A program made the position numbers and the translations under genes. From CANKJK01 sp040081715 (lineage in GTDB: Bacteria; Acidobacteriota; Vicinamibacteria; Vicinamibacterales; UBA2999), in contig JBEBFY010000014.1 of assembly GCA_040081715.1 (NCBI GenBank), positions 1 to 64,000 on the forward strand: a stretch of 64,000 bases of DNA, written 5' to 3'. The notes below the pieces were generated by a model, which worked only from the letters and a program-made list of their open reading frames with translations, was not told the origin of the DNA and did not search any database. Numbering within the stretch: the first letter of the stretch is position 1; every line of letters starts with the position of its first letter. Positions 9,049 to 17,928 of this stretch are shown piece by piece.

Positions 9049-9848
9049 CAGGTGAACCTGGGCTCCCGTCGCTCGACGAAGGCCGCATGCGCTTCGCGGA
9101 AGTCCGGACGTTCCATCAACGCGGCTTGCCCTGCCGCCTCGCGTTCGAGCGCTGTGGTGAACGACAACGCGGCTTCCTGATCAAGCGCAGCCTTGGTGTC
9201 GGCCAGCGCCTCGGCCGGCCCTGCCGCCAGCGTACCTGCCAGCCGCCGCGCCTCGGCGAGCACGTCAGCGTCATCTACGACGCAATTCACCAGGCCGATC
9301 CGGTGCGCCTCGCTGGCATCGATGGCCCCACCTGTCATCAGCAACTCCGTGGCGCGCCCGAGTCCCACGATCCGTGGCAGCAGCCACGCCGCGCCCATGT
9401 CTGCGCCCGACAGACCCACCCGCGTGAAGAGAAACGCGAAGCTGGCCGACCGTGCGGCGATGCGGATGTCGCATGCCGTGGCGATCACCGCGCCAGCGCC
9501 AGCCGCCACGCCGTTGACGGCGGCAATGATCGGCTTCGGACACGCGCGGATCGCGCGAATCAGGTCGCAGGTGAGACGAGTGAACGCGAGCAGTTCCTCA
9601 CGCGGACGGCCCAGGAGAGCGCCGATGATGGCCTCGACATCGCCGCCCGAGCAGAACCCGCGCCCCGCGCCCGTGATGACCACGGCGCGGACAGTGTCGT
9701 AACCGATGGCGTCGTGACCGATGGCGTCGAACAGGTCGCGCAGTTCCGCGTACACCTCGAAGGTCAACGCATTCAGCCGCGCCGGCCGGTTCAGCGTGAT
9801 CGTGGCCACGTGCGTCGCCGTGTCGAGTGCGTAAAGGAAGGTCGTCAC
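9048..9848 (-). CDS. enoyl-CoA hydratase/isomerase family protein
   Basis: A 266-residue crotonase-fold protein. It has the oxyanion-hole segments 'GRGFCSGGDVEAI' (about 62-75) and 'VNGVAAGAGAVIATACDIRIA' (about 115-135). 'GLSGADMGAAWLLPRIVG' occupies the region where hydratases carry the catalytic acids. Family members hydrate, isomerise or cleave CoA thioesters. It starts inside the ridA-like stop (ATGA overlap, 4 bp) and ends one base into the acyl-CoA dehydrogenase start, so it belongs to one polycistronic unit. A ring-opening or ring-hydrating step on the product of the monooxygenase fusion is the likely job. Confidence 0.87.
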   Translation of the reverse strand: MTTFLYALDTATHVATITLNRPARLNALTFEVYAELRDLFDAIGHDAIGYDTVRAVVITGAGRGFCSGGDVEAIIGALLGRPREELLAFTRLTCDLIRAIRACPKPIIAAVNGVAAGAGAVIATACDIRIAARSASFAFLFTRVGLSGADMGAAWLLPRIVGLGRATELLMTGGAIDASEAHRIGLVNCVVDDADVLAEARRLAGTLAAGPAEALADTKAALDQEAALSFTTALEREAAGQAALMERPDFREAHAAFVERREPRFT

Positions 9849-10252
9849 GGCAGCACCGCCGTGGCCTCAATCTCGACGACCGCGGCGGCGTCGAACAGGC
9901 GCGTCACCTCGACCACGGCCATCGCCGGGTAGTGCGCGCCCATCCGGCGTTGCCAGATGGACCCGAGTTCGGGCCGGCTCGCGGCATAGGTGGCCATGCT
10001 GGTGACGTAGACCGTCATCCGGCCGATGTGCTGAGCGCTGCCCCCGGCCTCTTCGACCACGGCCAGGATGCGACCGAGCACCGCCTCGAACTGCGTCTGG
10101 AATGTCTCTACGTCAGACTCGGCCTGGAATGCGGGCGCGGTCTGCCCGGCCACGAACAGCACGCGGCCACCAGCCGGGGCGAGGAGCCCTTGCGAGTAGC
10201 CCGAGGGCCGGCCCAGGGAGGCCGGCGTGATCGCGTCGAAGAAACCCGTCAC
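9845..10252 (-). CDS. RidA/YjgF family protein
   Basis: A 135-residue member of the RidA (reactive imine deaminase) family. It has the typical 'GGRVLFVAGQTAP' strand, 'MTVYVTSMATYAA' helix region and the C-terminal 'YPAMAVVEVTRLFDAAAVVEIEA' pattern (split here as the family's 'P.rt.v.v..L...a.vEIea'). RidA proteins hydrolyse enamine/imine intermediates. It is the first gene of the operon and overlaps the hydratase by 4 bp. In a 2-aminobenzoyl-CoA pathway an imine hydrolase could remove the ring nitrogen, which favours the aminobenzoyl reading of the fusion enzyme downstream. Confidence 0.88.
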   Translation of the reverse strand: MTGFFDAITPASLGRPSGYSQGLLAPAGGRVLFVAGQTAPAFQAESDVETFQTQFEAVLGRILAVVEEAGGSAQHIGRMTVYVTSMATYAASRPELGSIWQRRMGAHYPAMAVVEVTRLFDAAAVVEIEATAVLP

Positions 10253-10391
10253 CGTGGCCTACAGGGTACAGGCTCCCGCCCGTCCCCGGCCACGGCGCCA
10301 GGCACCCGCGTCGCGGCACCATGCGACCGCGCACGGCCTGCGCTGCGGCGTAACATGTCGGCCACTGGCAGAGGCAAGGAGGCCCACTGTG

Positions 10392-11588
10392 ATGCGCTCC
10401 CGATATCGATACACCGTGCTTCCGGCCGCGTTGGTGGCGCTGGCCGTCGCTCTTCTTCTCGTGCGGACCGGGCTGAGCGCGCCCGAAGCGCCCCGTGGTG
10501 TGCCGCAGTTCGAGTGGGATCCGACCTTCCCGAAGATGCCCTCCGGACAGATGCTGGGCGCGGTCATCGGTGCGCACGTCGATGCCAAGGACCACATCTG
10601 GATCGTGCACCGGTCGCTCGGCACCGGCACCGGGTCGCTCACCGCGTTCCAGCGTGCCGCCGAGTTCAACCCGCCGCGCGCGGAGTGCTGCATCCCGGCG
10701 CCGCCGGTCGTCGAGTTTGACCAGGCGGGCCGCGTGGTGTCCTCGTGGGGTGGCCCGGGTACCGGATTCGAGTGGCCGTCTGGCGAGCACGGCATCTTCG
10801 TGGACCATCAGGACAACGTGTGGATCGGGTCCAACGGCCAGGGCCGCCGCACGGGGCCGCCAGGCGCAGTGGCGCAGGCAGGCGCCGAGCAGACCGACAC
10901 GCAGGTCCTCAAGTTCACGCGTGCCGGGAAGTTCCTGATGCAGATCGGCAAGCAGAACGTGCACGGCGGCAACGACGACACGCGCAACATGCTTCAGCCC
11001 ACAGGGATCTTCGTGGATCCGTCGAATAACGAGGTGTATGTCTCCGATGGTGAGCACGGCAACCACCGCCGCGTCATCGTGTTCGACGGCGCCACCGGTG
11101 CGTATAAGCGGATGTGGGGGGCCTACGGGAATAAGCCCGAGGATGCCGACCTGGGTGACTACAAGCCCACGGACCCGCCCGCCAAACAGTTCCGATACCC
11201 GCACGGCGTGGAGCTGTCGAAGGACGGGCTCGTCTACGTGGCCGATCGCTCGAACAACCGCGTGCAGGTGTTCCGGAAGGACGGCACGTTTGTCAGCGAG
11301 GTCGTGATTGCGCCGAAGACGCTCTACCCGGGGTCCGTGGACGACATCGCGTTTTCAGCCGACGCGCAGCAGCGCTTCATGTACGTGGCCGACAACATGA
11401 ACAAGCGGGTGTGGATTGTGGACCGTCAGTCGCTGGCGATCCTCGGCCGCTTCGGCGAGGGCGGCAACCACGGCGGCCAGTTCAACATGCCGCACAGCAT
11501 CGCGACCGACAGCAAGGGGAACATCTACGTGACCGAAACGCTGGAAGGCAAGCGCATCCAGCGTTTTCTCTTCAAGGGCGTCAAGTAG
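10392..11588 (+). CDS. exported 6-bladed/NHL-type beta-propeller protein
   Basis: The ATG at 10392 follows a strong AAGGAGG (10376-10382) and opens an N-terminal hydrophobic segment ('VLPAALVALAVALLLV'), so I prefer it to the in-frame start at 10227. The 398-residue protein has repeated NHL-like units: 'GIFVDHQDNVWIGSNG', 'GIFVDPSNNEVYVSDG', 'GVELSKDGLVYVADRSNNRVQVF', 'SIATDSKGNIYVTE'. This fits a six-bladed propeller on the periplasmic side, anchored or secreted. Similar proteins are abundant in Acidobacteriota and usually lack a known function. Its stop overlaps the convergent MutS-like gene by 8 bp. Confidence 0.8.
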   Translation: MRSRYRYTVLPAALVALAVALLLVRTGLSAPEAPRGVPQFEWDPTFPKMPSGQMLGAVIGAHVDAKDHIWIVHRSLGTGTGSLTAFQRAAEFNPPRAECCIPAPPVVEFDQAGRVVSSWGGPGTGFEWPSGEHGIFVDHQDNVWIGSNGQGRRTGPPGAVAQAGAEQTDTQVLKFTRAGKFLMQIGKQNVHGGNDDTRNMLQPTGIFVDPSNNEVYVSDGEHGNHRRVIVFDGATGAYKRMWGAYGNKPEDADLGDYKPTDPPAKQFRYPHGVELSKDGLVYVADRSNNRVQVFRKDGTFVSEVVIAPKTLYPGSVDDIAFSADAQQRFMYVADNMNKRVWIVDRQSLAILGRFGEGGNHGGQFNMPHSIATDSKGNIYVTETLEGKRIQRFLFKGVK

Positions 11589-13374
11589 CCGTTGGACCCA
11601 CGCGCAGCCCGATCGCCTGCATCAGTGCCAGCGCGTTGCTCCGTGTGACCGGGCCGGGCCGCATCCGGTAGTCGAAGTGGATCTGTCCGTCCTCGAACTG
11701 GTCCTCGAAGTGAACGTTGGCGGCGCGCGGCGTGATCTGGTCCACGATACCCGCCAGGGCCATGTCGTGTGTGGTGACCAGCCCGATGGCCCCGCGGTCG
11801 AGCAGATCCTTCAGCACGCCGGTGCCCCCCGCCAGCCGGTCGTGCGAGTTGGTGCCGTGAAGCAGCTCGTCGAGCAGGAACAGGAGCGGTGCCGGTCCCG
11901 CCGCCAGGTCGGCCAGCTCCCGCAGCCGGGTGATCTCCGCGTAGAAGCGCGACCGTCCATCCTGAATGGAATCCTGCACTCGCAGTGTTGCCCCGATCGC
12001 GAGTGGCGTCAGGGTCAGCCGCGTGGCCCGCACGGGCGCACCCGCGAACGCCAGCACGGCGTTGACGCCCACCGATCGGAGCAGCGTGCTCTTGCCCGAC
12101 ATGTTCGAGCCGCTGACGACCAGGAGCTGCGCGGGGTGGCCCAGGCGCACGTCGTTGCGCACCATCTGCGCGGCGGGCAGCAGCGGATGCCCGAGGCCGT
12201 TCGCTTCGAAGGTCGCCGGACCATCCGCCAGCGTGGGGAAGGGATCGTCCGGGTGTTCGTACGCGTAGGTAGCGAGTGAGCTGAGGGCCTCCACATCGCC
12301 CACGGCTGTGAGCCACGCCACCACCTGCACCCCATGCCGGCGGCGCCACCGCTCGACGGCGAAGGCCAGGTGCGGCCCCCACAGCACAAAGGCCGCGATG
12401 AAGCCGAAGATGACGTTGTGCTGCCAGTCGTGTTGCTCGCTCAGCCGCTGCAGCCGACGGATCGCGCGCGAGGCGCCTTCGCCCTCGGTGATCGACGCCG
12501 TGCTGCGCGTGAGGCGAGTCGACGTGAACGAGGCCTGCTCCAGATGTGTCAGCGCGTGGGTGAGCACGTCGAGGTCGCGAACGGGCTGGCCCGCGCCGTG
12601 CAGCACGGTCGTCACACCCTTGCCCACGAGACCCGAGAAGCCGATCACGAGCAGCAGCGCCACGCCGGCGGGCCACGCAGGACCGCCGAGGAGCCAGGTG
12701 GCGATGGAGCCGATCGAGACCGCGCTGATGAGCGCGGCCACTGGCTGTAGCCAGGCAGCCTGAAACCGGAGTGGCGCGGACGCCCAGGCCGTCAGCGCCT
12801 CTGTCATCACCGTGGCCCGTACGTCGCTGCCGGCCAGCGCCAGGGCCTCCCGCAGTTCCAGGCGTGGCGTGAGTTCCCGCACCGCCTGCTGTCGTGCCGT
12901 GACCTCATCAGGCGGCGCCGGTGTCAGCAGCCAGCTCGCCAGCGTTTCCTCGCCGGCCCGTGTCCGGGCGATGGAGAGCAGCTCGAAGAGCGACCCCCGG
13001 CCGAACAGGTCGAGGTCCGCCGCGTAAGGATGCGCTGCCGCCTGGAAGCGGTCTCCGGATTCCCCGCCGCCGGCCCAGCGGTCCTCCAGCCGCGCGAGGC
13101 CGCGTTGGTAGAACGTGATGGCGCGAGACGTCTGCTCCCGTTCGCTGATGACCCGGGCGTGCCACCACACGAGGCCGAGAAAGATGAGCACCGGCAGCGC
13201 GACCAATGCGGGATGAACCACGCCCCGTCCGAATGCCAGCCACGCTGTCAATGCGCCGAGGGCGAACACGGCCAGTCGCACGTAACTGATGCGTGCCTCA
13301 GTCAGGCTGAGTGCCTGATGGCGCTGCTGCCGCGCGGCAAGGCGCGACCGGTACTCGTCAGAGGGCGAGGGCAC
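11581..13374 (-). CDS. membrane-associated MutS-like ATPase
   Basis: Starting at GTG 13374 the protein has 597 residues. Two hydrophobic helices lie near residues 35-80 and another pair near 225-270. The C-terminal third is a MutS-type ABC ATPase: Walker A 'SGSNMSGKSTLL', Walker B 'PLLFLLDELLHGTNS' and 'GLVTTHD'. It lacks the MutS mismatch-recognition and connector domains and the Smr domain of MutS2, so it is not canonical mismatch repair. Members of this group occur widely but their role is unproven. It is divergent from the DUF5916 gene, with only 75 bp between the starts, and converges with the propeller gene. Confidence 0.8.
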   Translation of the reverse strand: MPSPSDEYRSRLAARQQRHQALSLTEARISYVRLAVFALGALTAWLAFGRGVVHPALVALPVLIFLGLVWWHARVISEREQTSRAITFYQRGLARLEDRWAGGGESGDRFQAAAHPYAADLDLFGRGSLFELLSIARTRAGEETLASWLLTPAPPDEVTARQQAVRELTPRLELREALALAGSDVRATVMTEALTAWASAPLRFQAAWLQPVAALISAVSIGSIATWLLGGPAWPAGVALLLVIGFSGLVGKGVTTVLHGAGQPVRDLDVLTHALTHLEQASFTSTRLTRSTASITEGEGASRAIRRLQRLSEQHDWQHNVIFGFIAAFVLWGPHLAFAVERWRRRHGVQVVAWLTAVGDVEALSSLATYAYEHPDDPFPTLADGPATFEANGLGHPLLPAAQMVRNDVRLGHPAQLLVVSGSNMSGKSTLLRSVGVNAVLAFAGAPVRATRLTLTPLAIGATLRVQDSIQDGRSRFYAEITRLRELADLAAGPAPLLFLLDELLHGTNSHDRLAGGTGVLKDLLDRGAIGLVTTHDMALAGIVDQITPRAANVHFEDQFEDGQIHFDYRMRPGPVTRSNALALMQAIGLRVGPTAT

Positions 13375-13394
13375 GGTCCATGGTAGCCCGCGAC

Positions 13395-13400
13395 TATGAT
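13395..13400 (+). promoter_or_regulatory. candidate -10 box for the DUF5916 gene
   Basis: TATGAT lies 50 bp before the ATG at 13450 in the short divergent gap. Its position over the alternative ATG at 13396 argues that translation starts at 13450. No clear -35 box is seen. Confidence 0.3.
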
Positions 13401-13449
13401 CAGGCGCTGCGTCCCCGGGCTGGTCCGAGCCGCGGTGCCAACCCCGAGT

Positions 13450-15921
13450 ATGCGCTTCCGCTTCGTCGCGTTTTCGCTGGTGAGCCTGTTGACCGTTGCC
13501 CCACTTGGAGCGATGGCGCAGTCGGTCCGCGCTAGTGTCGAGCCGAACGTGCCCGAGAAGGCGGGCAAGGAGATCCACGCGTTCCGCATTACCGGCCCGC
13601 CGCCGGTCGTGGACGGCATCCTGGATGACGACGTCTGGTCGAAGGCGCAGGGCATCGACGACTTCGTCCAGACCGACCCGGACAACCTGGCCCCGCCCTC
13701 CGAACGGACGGTGATCCGCGTCGCCTACGACGACCGGTACCTCTACGTCGGCGCGTGGTGCTACACCCGCGACCCTGCCACGCTGATGACGGGCCTCGCC
13801 CGCCGGGGTAATCTGCCGGCGGCCGACTGGATCGGCCTCGGCATTGACTCACGCCATGACCACAGGTCCGCGTACGCCTTCCGCGTGAATCCCTCCGGCG
13901 TGATGGACGACATGGCCATCGTGGACGACGGGCGCTCCGACCCTGACTTCGAGGCGGTCTGGGAGGTGAAGACCTCGATCACGAAAGCAGGCTGGTTCGC
14001 GGAGTACCGCATCCCCTTCTCCCAGGTACGCTTCGAGGTGCCGCCCACTGGTGGCACCGTGTGGGGATTTCACTCGTCGCGTCGGGTGCAGAAGCGCGGC
14101 GAGAACGACTACTGGGTGGCCAACCCGCGCGGGTCGGTCGGTATTGCCTCGCGCTATGGCCACCTGATCTTCGACGGGCCGTTGAAGCCGCCGCGCAGGC
14201 TCGAGATCTCACCTTTCGTGCTGGGCCGGGCCGAACAGTCTCCAGGCCGGACGGAGTACGGCGCGGCCACGGGCGTCGACCTGCGCGTGGGCCTCGGCAG
14301 CGCCTTCACCCTGGCGGCGACCGTGAATCCCGACTTCGGGCAGGTGGAGCAGGACCCGGCGGTGCTGAATCTGTCGGTCTTCGAGCAGTTCTTTCCGGAG
14401 CGTCGCCCCTTCTTTCTGGAGGACAGCCGCGTGTTCACGCTGTCCCCGTATGCCCAGTTCCCGGATTTCTATTCCCGCCGCATCGGCCAGCGCCCAGGCC
14501 GGATCGCACTCCGGTCCGGCGACACGCTCATCAGCCAGCCGGACACGACGACCATTCTGGGTGCCGCCAAACTGACGGGACGGCGCGGGCAGTGGACGTT
14601 CGGGGGGCTGACGGCACTGACCTCGGATGAATACGCCACGGTGGACGCGGCATCGACCAATGCTGCCGGGCAGGCGGTCGTCACGCGCGCGGAGCGGCTC
14701 ATCGAGCCCCGGTCGCTCTACAGCGTCGGCCGCGTGCAGCGGGATCTCCGCGCCGGCGCGTCAACCCTGGGGCTGCTGGCCACCAACGTCACGCGGGACG
14801 GCGTGGCCGACTCCACGACCGGCGGTGGCGACGTCAACATGCGCTGGGGCGGCAATCACTACACCTGGAACACGCACTGGGTCGGCACGCGCACGCCGAT
14901 CTCGGGCGTCGTGAAGTCCGGCGTGGGCGGCGCCAGCAATTTCAGCTACGACGGCAAGTACCTGAACTACAACGCGCACTACGACCACTTCGGCAGAAAC
15001 TTTCGGAACACGGACCTCGGCTTCCTGACGACACGCACCGACAAGAATGAAGTGAATGCCGGGATCGATGTGGGCCAGCCGGATCCACGCGGGCTGATCC
15101 GCAACTCCCGCATCGGCGTGAGCGTACTGCGGCAGTGGAACGGCAATGGGCTGGTGTTCGGTAACTCGGTGTCGGTCAACGGCACGATCACCTTCGACAA
15201 CTTCTGGAGCGTCGTGGGCTTTTTCGACCGGGATTTCGACACACTGGATGACCTCGACACCCGTGGCGGGCCGCCGATCTTCCGGCTGGCCGACAACTTC
15301 TACAACTTCGGCGTCAACTCCGACTCCCGTAGGCGCTGGGGCATCAGCGTCACTCAGGGGTGGGGCCGCAACCCGGCGGGCAACCGCCAGATCATGACCT
15401 CCGCGACGGTGCGGCTCCAGCCGTCGTCGCGCCTCACCTCGTCGGTCAGCACCAACTACACATCCGCCACCGATGCCGCGCAGTGGATCACAAATACGGA
15501 CGCGGATGGCGACAGCGCGACCGACCATGTGTACGGCACGCTGAAACGCCACGTCGTCAACGTCACCGGCCGATCGACGTTCGCCTTTACGCGGGACCTG
15601 ACCCTCGAAGCGTTTCTCCAGCCGTTCGTGGCCGCCGGGGACTACGCCGAGATCCGCAAGCTCGCGCGTGCCAACTCCTTCGAGTTCACTCCGGTGAGCC
15701 TCTCCACCAACCCGGACTTCAACCGGAAGTCCCTGCGTGGCACGGTCGTCCTGCGCTGGGAGTACATCCGCGGCAGCACGCTGTTCGTCGTGTGGAATCG
15801 GACCGCATCGGACCTGTCGCGCCCGGGGACGTTCTCACCCGGGCGGGACCTCGGCGACACGTTCTCCGCGCCGGGCACCAACGTGCTGGCCGTGAAGCTC
15901 ACGCGCTGGCTGGCGCCGTAA
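13450..15921 (+). CDS. DUF5916 outer-membrane protein with CBM9-like domain
   Basis: The ATG at 13450 starts a signal peptide ('MRFRFVAFSLVSLLTVAPLG', cleavage after AMA), giving 823 residues. Residues of about 40-230 resemble a family-9 carbohydrate-binding module ('PPPVVDGILDDDVW', 'VAYDDRYLYVGAWCY'). The rest is a DUF5916 beta-barrel-like region ('PFFLEDSRVF', 'FYSRRIGQ', 'VNPDFGQVEQDPAVLNLS' type motifs). Such proteins are common in Bacteroidota and Acidobacteriota outer membranes; the function is unknown, possibly polymer or glycan binding or transport. The methyltransferase gene follows after one base. Confidence 0.85.
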   Translation: MRFRFVAFSLVSLLTVAPLGAMAQSVRASVEPNVPEKAGKEIHAFRITGPPPVVDGILDDDVWSKAQGIDDFVQTDPDNLAPPSERTVIRVAYDDRYLYVGAWCYTRDPATLMTGLARRGNLPAADWIGLGIDSRHDHRSAYAFRVNPSGVMDDMAIVDDGRSDPDFEAVWEVKTSITKAGWFAEYRIPFSQVRFEVPPTGGTVWGFHSSRRVQKRGENDYWVANPRGSVGIASRYGHLIFDGPLKPPRRLEISPFVLGRAEQSPGRTEYGAATGVDLRVGLGSAFTLAATVNPDFGQVEQDPAVLNLSVFEQFFPERRPFFLEDSRVFTLSPYAQFPDFYSRRIGQRPGRIALRSGDTLISQPDTTTILGAAKLTGRRGQWTFGGLTALTSDEYATVDAASTNAAGQAVVTRAERLIEPRSLYSVGRVQRDLRAGASTLGLLATNVTRDGVADSTTGGGDVNMRWGGNHYTWNTHWVGTRTPISGVVKSGVGGASNFSYDGKYLNYNAHYDHFGRNFRNTDLGFLTTRTDKNEVNAGIDVGQPDPRGLIRNSRIGVSVLRQWNGNGLVFGNSVSVNGTITFDNFWSVVGFFDRDFDTLDDLDTRGGPPIFRLADNFYNFGVNSDSRRRWGISVTQGWGRNPAGNRQIMTSATVRLQPSSRLTSSVSTNYTSATDAAQWITNTDADGDSATDHVYGTLKRHVVNVTGRSTFAFTRDLTLEAFLQPFVAAGDYAEIRKLARANSFEFTPVSLSTNPDFNRKSLRGTVVLRWEYIRGSTLFVVWNRTASDLSRPGTFSPGRDLGDTFSAPGTNVLAVKLTRWLAP

Positions 15922-15922
15922 C

Positions 15923-16558
15923 GTGACGACGCTGTCCCAACGGCTGCGCGCCGGGTTTGGCGAGATCGATATCTACCTGTTCGATCAGATCGCCCGTGGT
16001 CGATTCGACACCTGCCGGACGGTTCTGGACGCCGGCTGCGGCGACGGACGGAACCTGAGGTACCTGCTGAGCCAAGGCGTCCGCTGCTACGGCATCGATC
16101 GGGACGCCGCGGCCATCGCGCGGTCGCGGGCGCTGGTGTCCATGGTGGCTCCGGAACAGTCTCCCGGGCAGTTCGTCATCGGCGACCTTGAGCGCCTCCC
16201 GTGGGAGGATGGGTCGATGGATGCGGTTATCTGCAGCGCGGTTCTGCACTTTGCCCGCGACGCGGCGCAGTGTCTGGCTCAGGTCAACGAGTTGTGGCGG
16301 GTGGTGGCGCCCGGGGGCGTCTTCTTCGCCCGCCTGGCCTCCACGATTGGCCTCGAACCACTCCGGGGCGTCCCTGCCGGCCAGCGCGTGGCGCTGCCCG
16401 ATGGCACGGAACGCTTCGTCGTGGACGAGGCGCTGCTGCTGGCGTGGACGGCACAGCTTGGCGGTGCGCTCCTCGACCCGATCAAGACGACCAACGTGCA
16501 GGAGACCCGCGCGATGACGACGTGGTGTCTCCGTAAACCGGGCGCCGCGAGGGCGTGA
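15923..16558 (+). CDS. class I SAM-dependent methyltransferase
   Basis: The GTG at 15923 is one base after the DUF5916 stop. The 211-residue protein has the Rossmann SAM-binding motif I 'VLDAGCGDGRNLRYLL' (about 35-50), an acidic 'YGIDRDAAAI' at the end of strand 2, 'DGSMDAVICSAVLHF' as motif IV and 'VVAPGGVFFARL'. These make it a UbiE/type-11-like methyltransferase. The substrate is unknown. The tight spacing to YaeQ downstream (one base) suggests a three-gene unit. Confidence 0.85.
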   Translation: MTTLSQRLRAGFGEIDIYLFDQIARGRFDTCRTVLDAGCGDGRNLRYLLSQGVRCYGIDRDAAAIARSRALVSMVAPEQSPGQFVIGDLERLPWEDGSMDAVICSAVLHFARDAAQCLAQVNELWRVVAPGGVFFARLASTIGLEPLRGVPAGQRVALPDGTERFVVDEALLLAWTAQLGGALLDPIKTTNVQETRAMTTWCLRKPGAARA

Positions 16559-16559
16559 C

Positions 16560-17114
16560 GTGGCACTGACGGCGACGATCTACAACATCGACATCGACCT
16601 CGCCGACGCGGACCGCGGTGTCTACGAAACGCTCGCGCTTCGCGTGGCGCAGCACCCGTCGGAGTCCGGGGCCTACCTGGTGACGCGGGTGCTGGCCTAC
16701 GCCCTGGAGTACACGGAAGGCATCGAGTTCTCCGCGGGACTCTCGAACGCGGACCTGCCCGCGATTCTCGTGCGCGACCTCACGGGCACGGTGCGGTCGT
16801 GGATCGAGGTGGGCTCGCCGGATCCCGCGCGGATCCACAAGGCGTCCAAGAGCACGGGCCGCGTGGCGATCTATACCGGGCGCGATCCCCGCCAGCTCAT
16901 CGACAGGCTCTCGGGCGAACGCATTCATCGGGCCGAGACCGTGGAGCTGCATGCGATCGACCGGGCGCTGGTCGACGCGCTGGCCGCCCGGCTGGAGCGC
17001 CGACTGAGCTTTGCCATGTCGGTGGCCGAGCGGGAGATCTACCTCTCGATCGGGCAGGACACGCTCAACGGCGCGGTCACGCGCCACTCGATCGTGCCGG
17101 CTTCCCAGGCCTGA
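16560..17114 (+). CDS. yaeQ: YaeQ family protein
   Basis: A 184-residue protein starting at GTG 16560, one base after the methyltransferase stop. It matches YaeQ along its full length: 'ATIYNIDIDLADADRGVYETL', the helix 'RVLAYALEYTEGIEFSAGL', 'WIEVGSPDPARIHKASK' and 'LSFAMSVAEREIYLSIG' (each a contiguous family block). The fold is restriction-endonuclease-like (PD-(D/E)XK), with E and D/K residues in the 'EVGSPD...K' region. Its cellular role is not settled; the enterobacterial member was linked to transcription elongation (RfaH suppression). Confidence 0.88.
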   Translation: MALTATIYNIDIDLADADRGVYETLALRVAQHPSESGAYLVTRVLAYALEYTEGIEFSAGLSNADLPAILVRDLTGTVRSWIEVGSPDPARIHKASKSTGRVAIYTGRDPRQLIDRLSGERIHRAETVELHAIDRALVDALAARLERRLSFAMSVAEREIYLSIGQDTLNGAVTRHSIVPASQA

Positions 17115-17144
17115 GGGCAGGCGCGAGCCTGAGGCGAAGGGCGG

Positions 17145-17849
17145 TCAGGCCCGGTCGAACTCCCTGACGGGTGCCGGCGCCGGCATCACGGCGTCATTCA
17201 GGAACCGCGTGAGCGGTGTGATCGCGCGGAACACCCGCAGCAGTTCCGGGTAGAAGCCCGCGTCGGACGCGAACGCGGCCGGATACTCCTTCGACGCGAG
17301 GAACTGCTTGTGGCGCAGGAGGTCGGCTGCCGGGTGGTCCGGGAGGTACCCGCGCGGCACACGCGTCAGTTGCTCGCCTTTGAGTTCACCGACGACCGAC
17401 GTGAAGGCGGGCGCGCCCACGATGCGCCGGAGCTTCCGGTGATGGATGGCGATGTGGTCCCGGATGGCCTGCAGGTCGGACCGCTCGGGCATGTAGACGC
17501 CGCCACCGATCCAGACCCAGCCTGGTGCCACTTCAAGGTAGAGCCCGGCCCCGCGCTTCATCAACTGCCGGTGCGGGAAGTGGGCGGCCGCGTTGGTTTT
17601 GAGCGGCGACTTGTCGTTGCTGAACCGCGTGTCGCGGTAGACGCGGAAGAGCGACACCTTCGGGTGCGAGACGAATTCCGGCGCGAAGGCCGCCAGGTCC
17701 TGCTCCAGCCGGCCCAGCAGTTGCAGGAGGGGGCCGCGGACGTGCGCCTCGTAATCGTCCTTCCGGGCCTTGAACCACTCCCGGTCGTTGTTGCGCTTGA
17801 GGGCCCGAAGGAACGTGAGGGTTTTCGGTGTGAAGACGGGTGCGGGCAT
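17145..17849 (-). CDS. DUF2461 domain protein
   Basis: A 234-residue protein that fits DUF2461 (TIGR02453) throughout. It has 'LRALKRNNDREWFKARKDDYE' near the start, 'FRVYRDTRFSNDKSPLKTN' in the middle, then 'GAGLYLEVAPG' and 'LTRVPRGY'. The family is widespread, cytosolic and of unknown function. It converges with yaeQ and is divergent from the DCC1 gene. Confidence 0.88.
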   Translation of the reverse strand: MPAPVFTPKTLTFLRALKRNNDREWFKARKDDYEAHVRGPLLQLLGRLEQDLAAFAPEFVSHPKVSLFRVYRDTRFSNDKSPLKTNAAAHFPHRQLMKRGAGLYLEVAPGWVWIGGGVYMPERSDLQAIRDHIAIHHRKLRRIVGAPAFTSVVGELKGEQLTRVPRGYLPDHPAADLLRHKQFLASKEYPAAFASDAGFYPELLRVFRAITPLTRFLNDAVMPAPAPVREFDRA

Positions 17850-17897
17850 GGTGGAAGGCCGATCTTACCGGTGACCACGGCCCACGGAACCGAGGCG

Positions 17898-17903
17898 TAT
17901 AGT
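17898..17903 (+). promoter_or_regulatory. candidate -10 box (TATAGT)
   Basis: TATAGT lies 26 bp before the DCC1-family start, in the short gap between divergent genes. A convincing -35 box at the right spacing is not seen. Confidence 0.35.
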
Positions 17904-17928
17904 TGAGGAAGAGGACTTCTTCCTGGCG

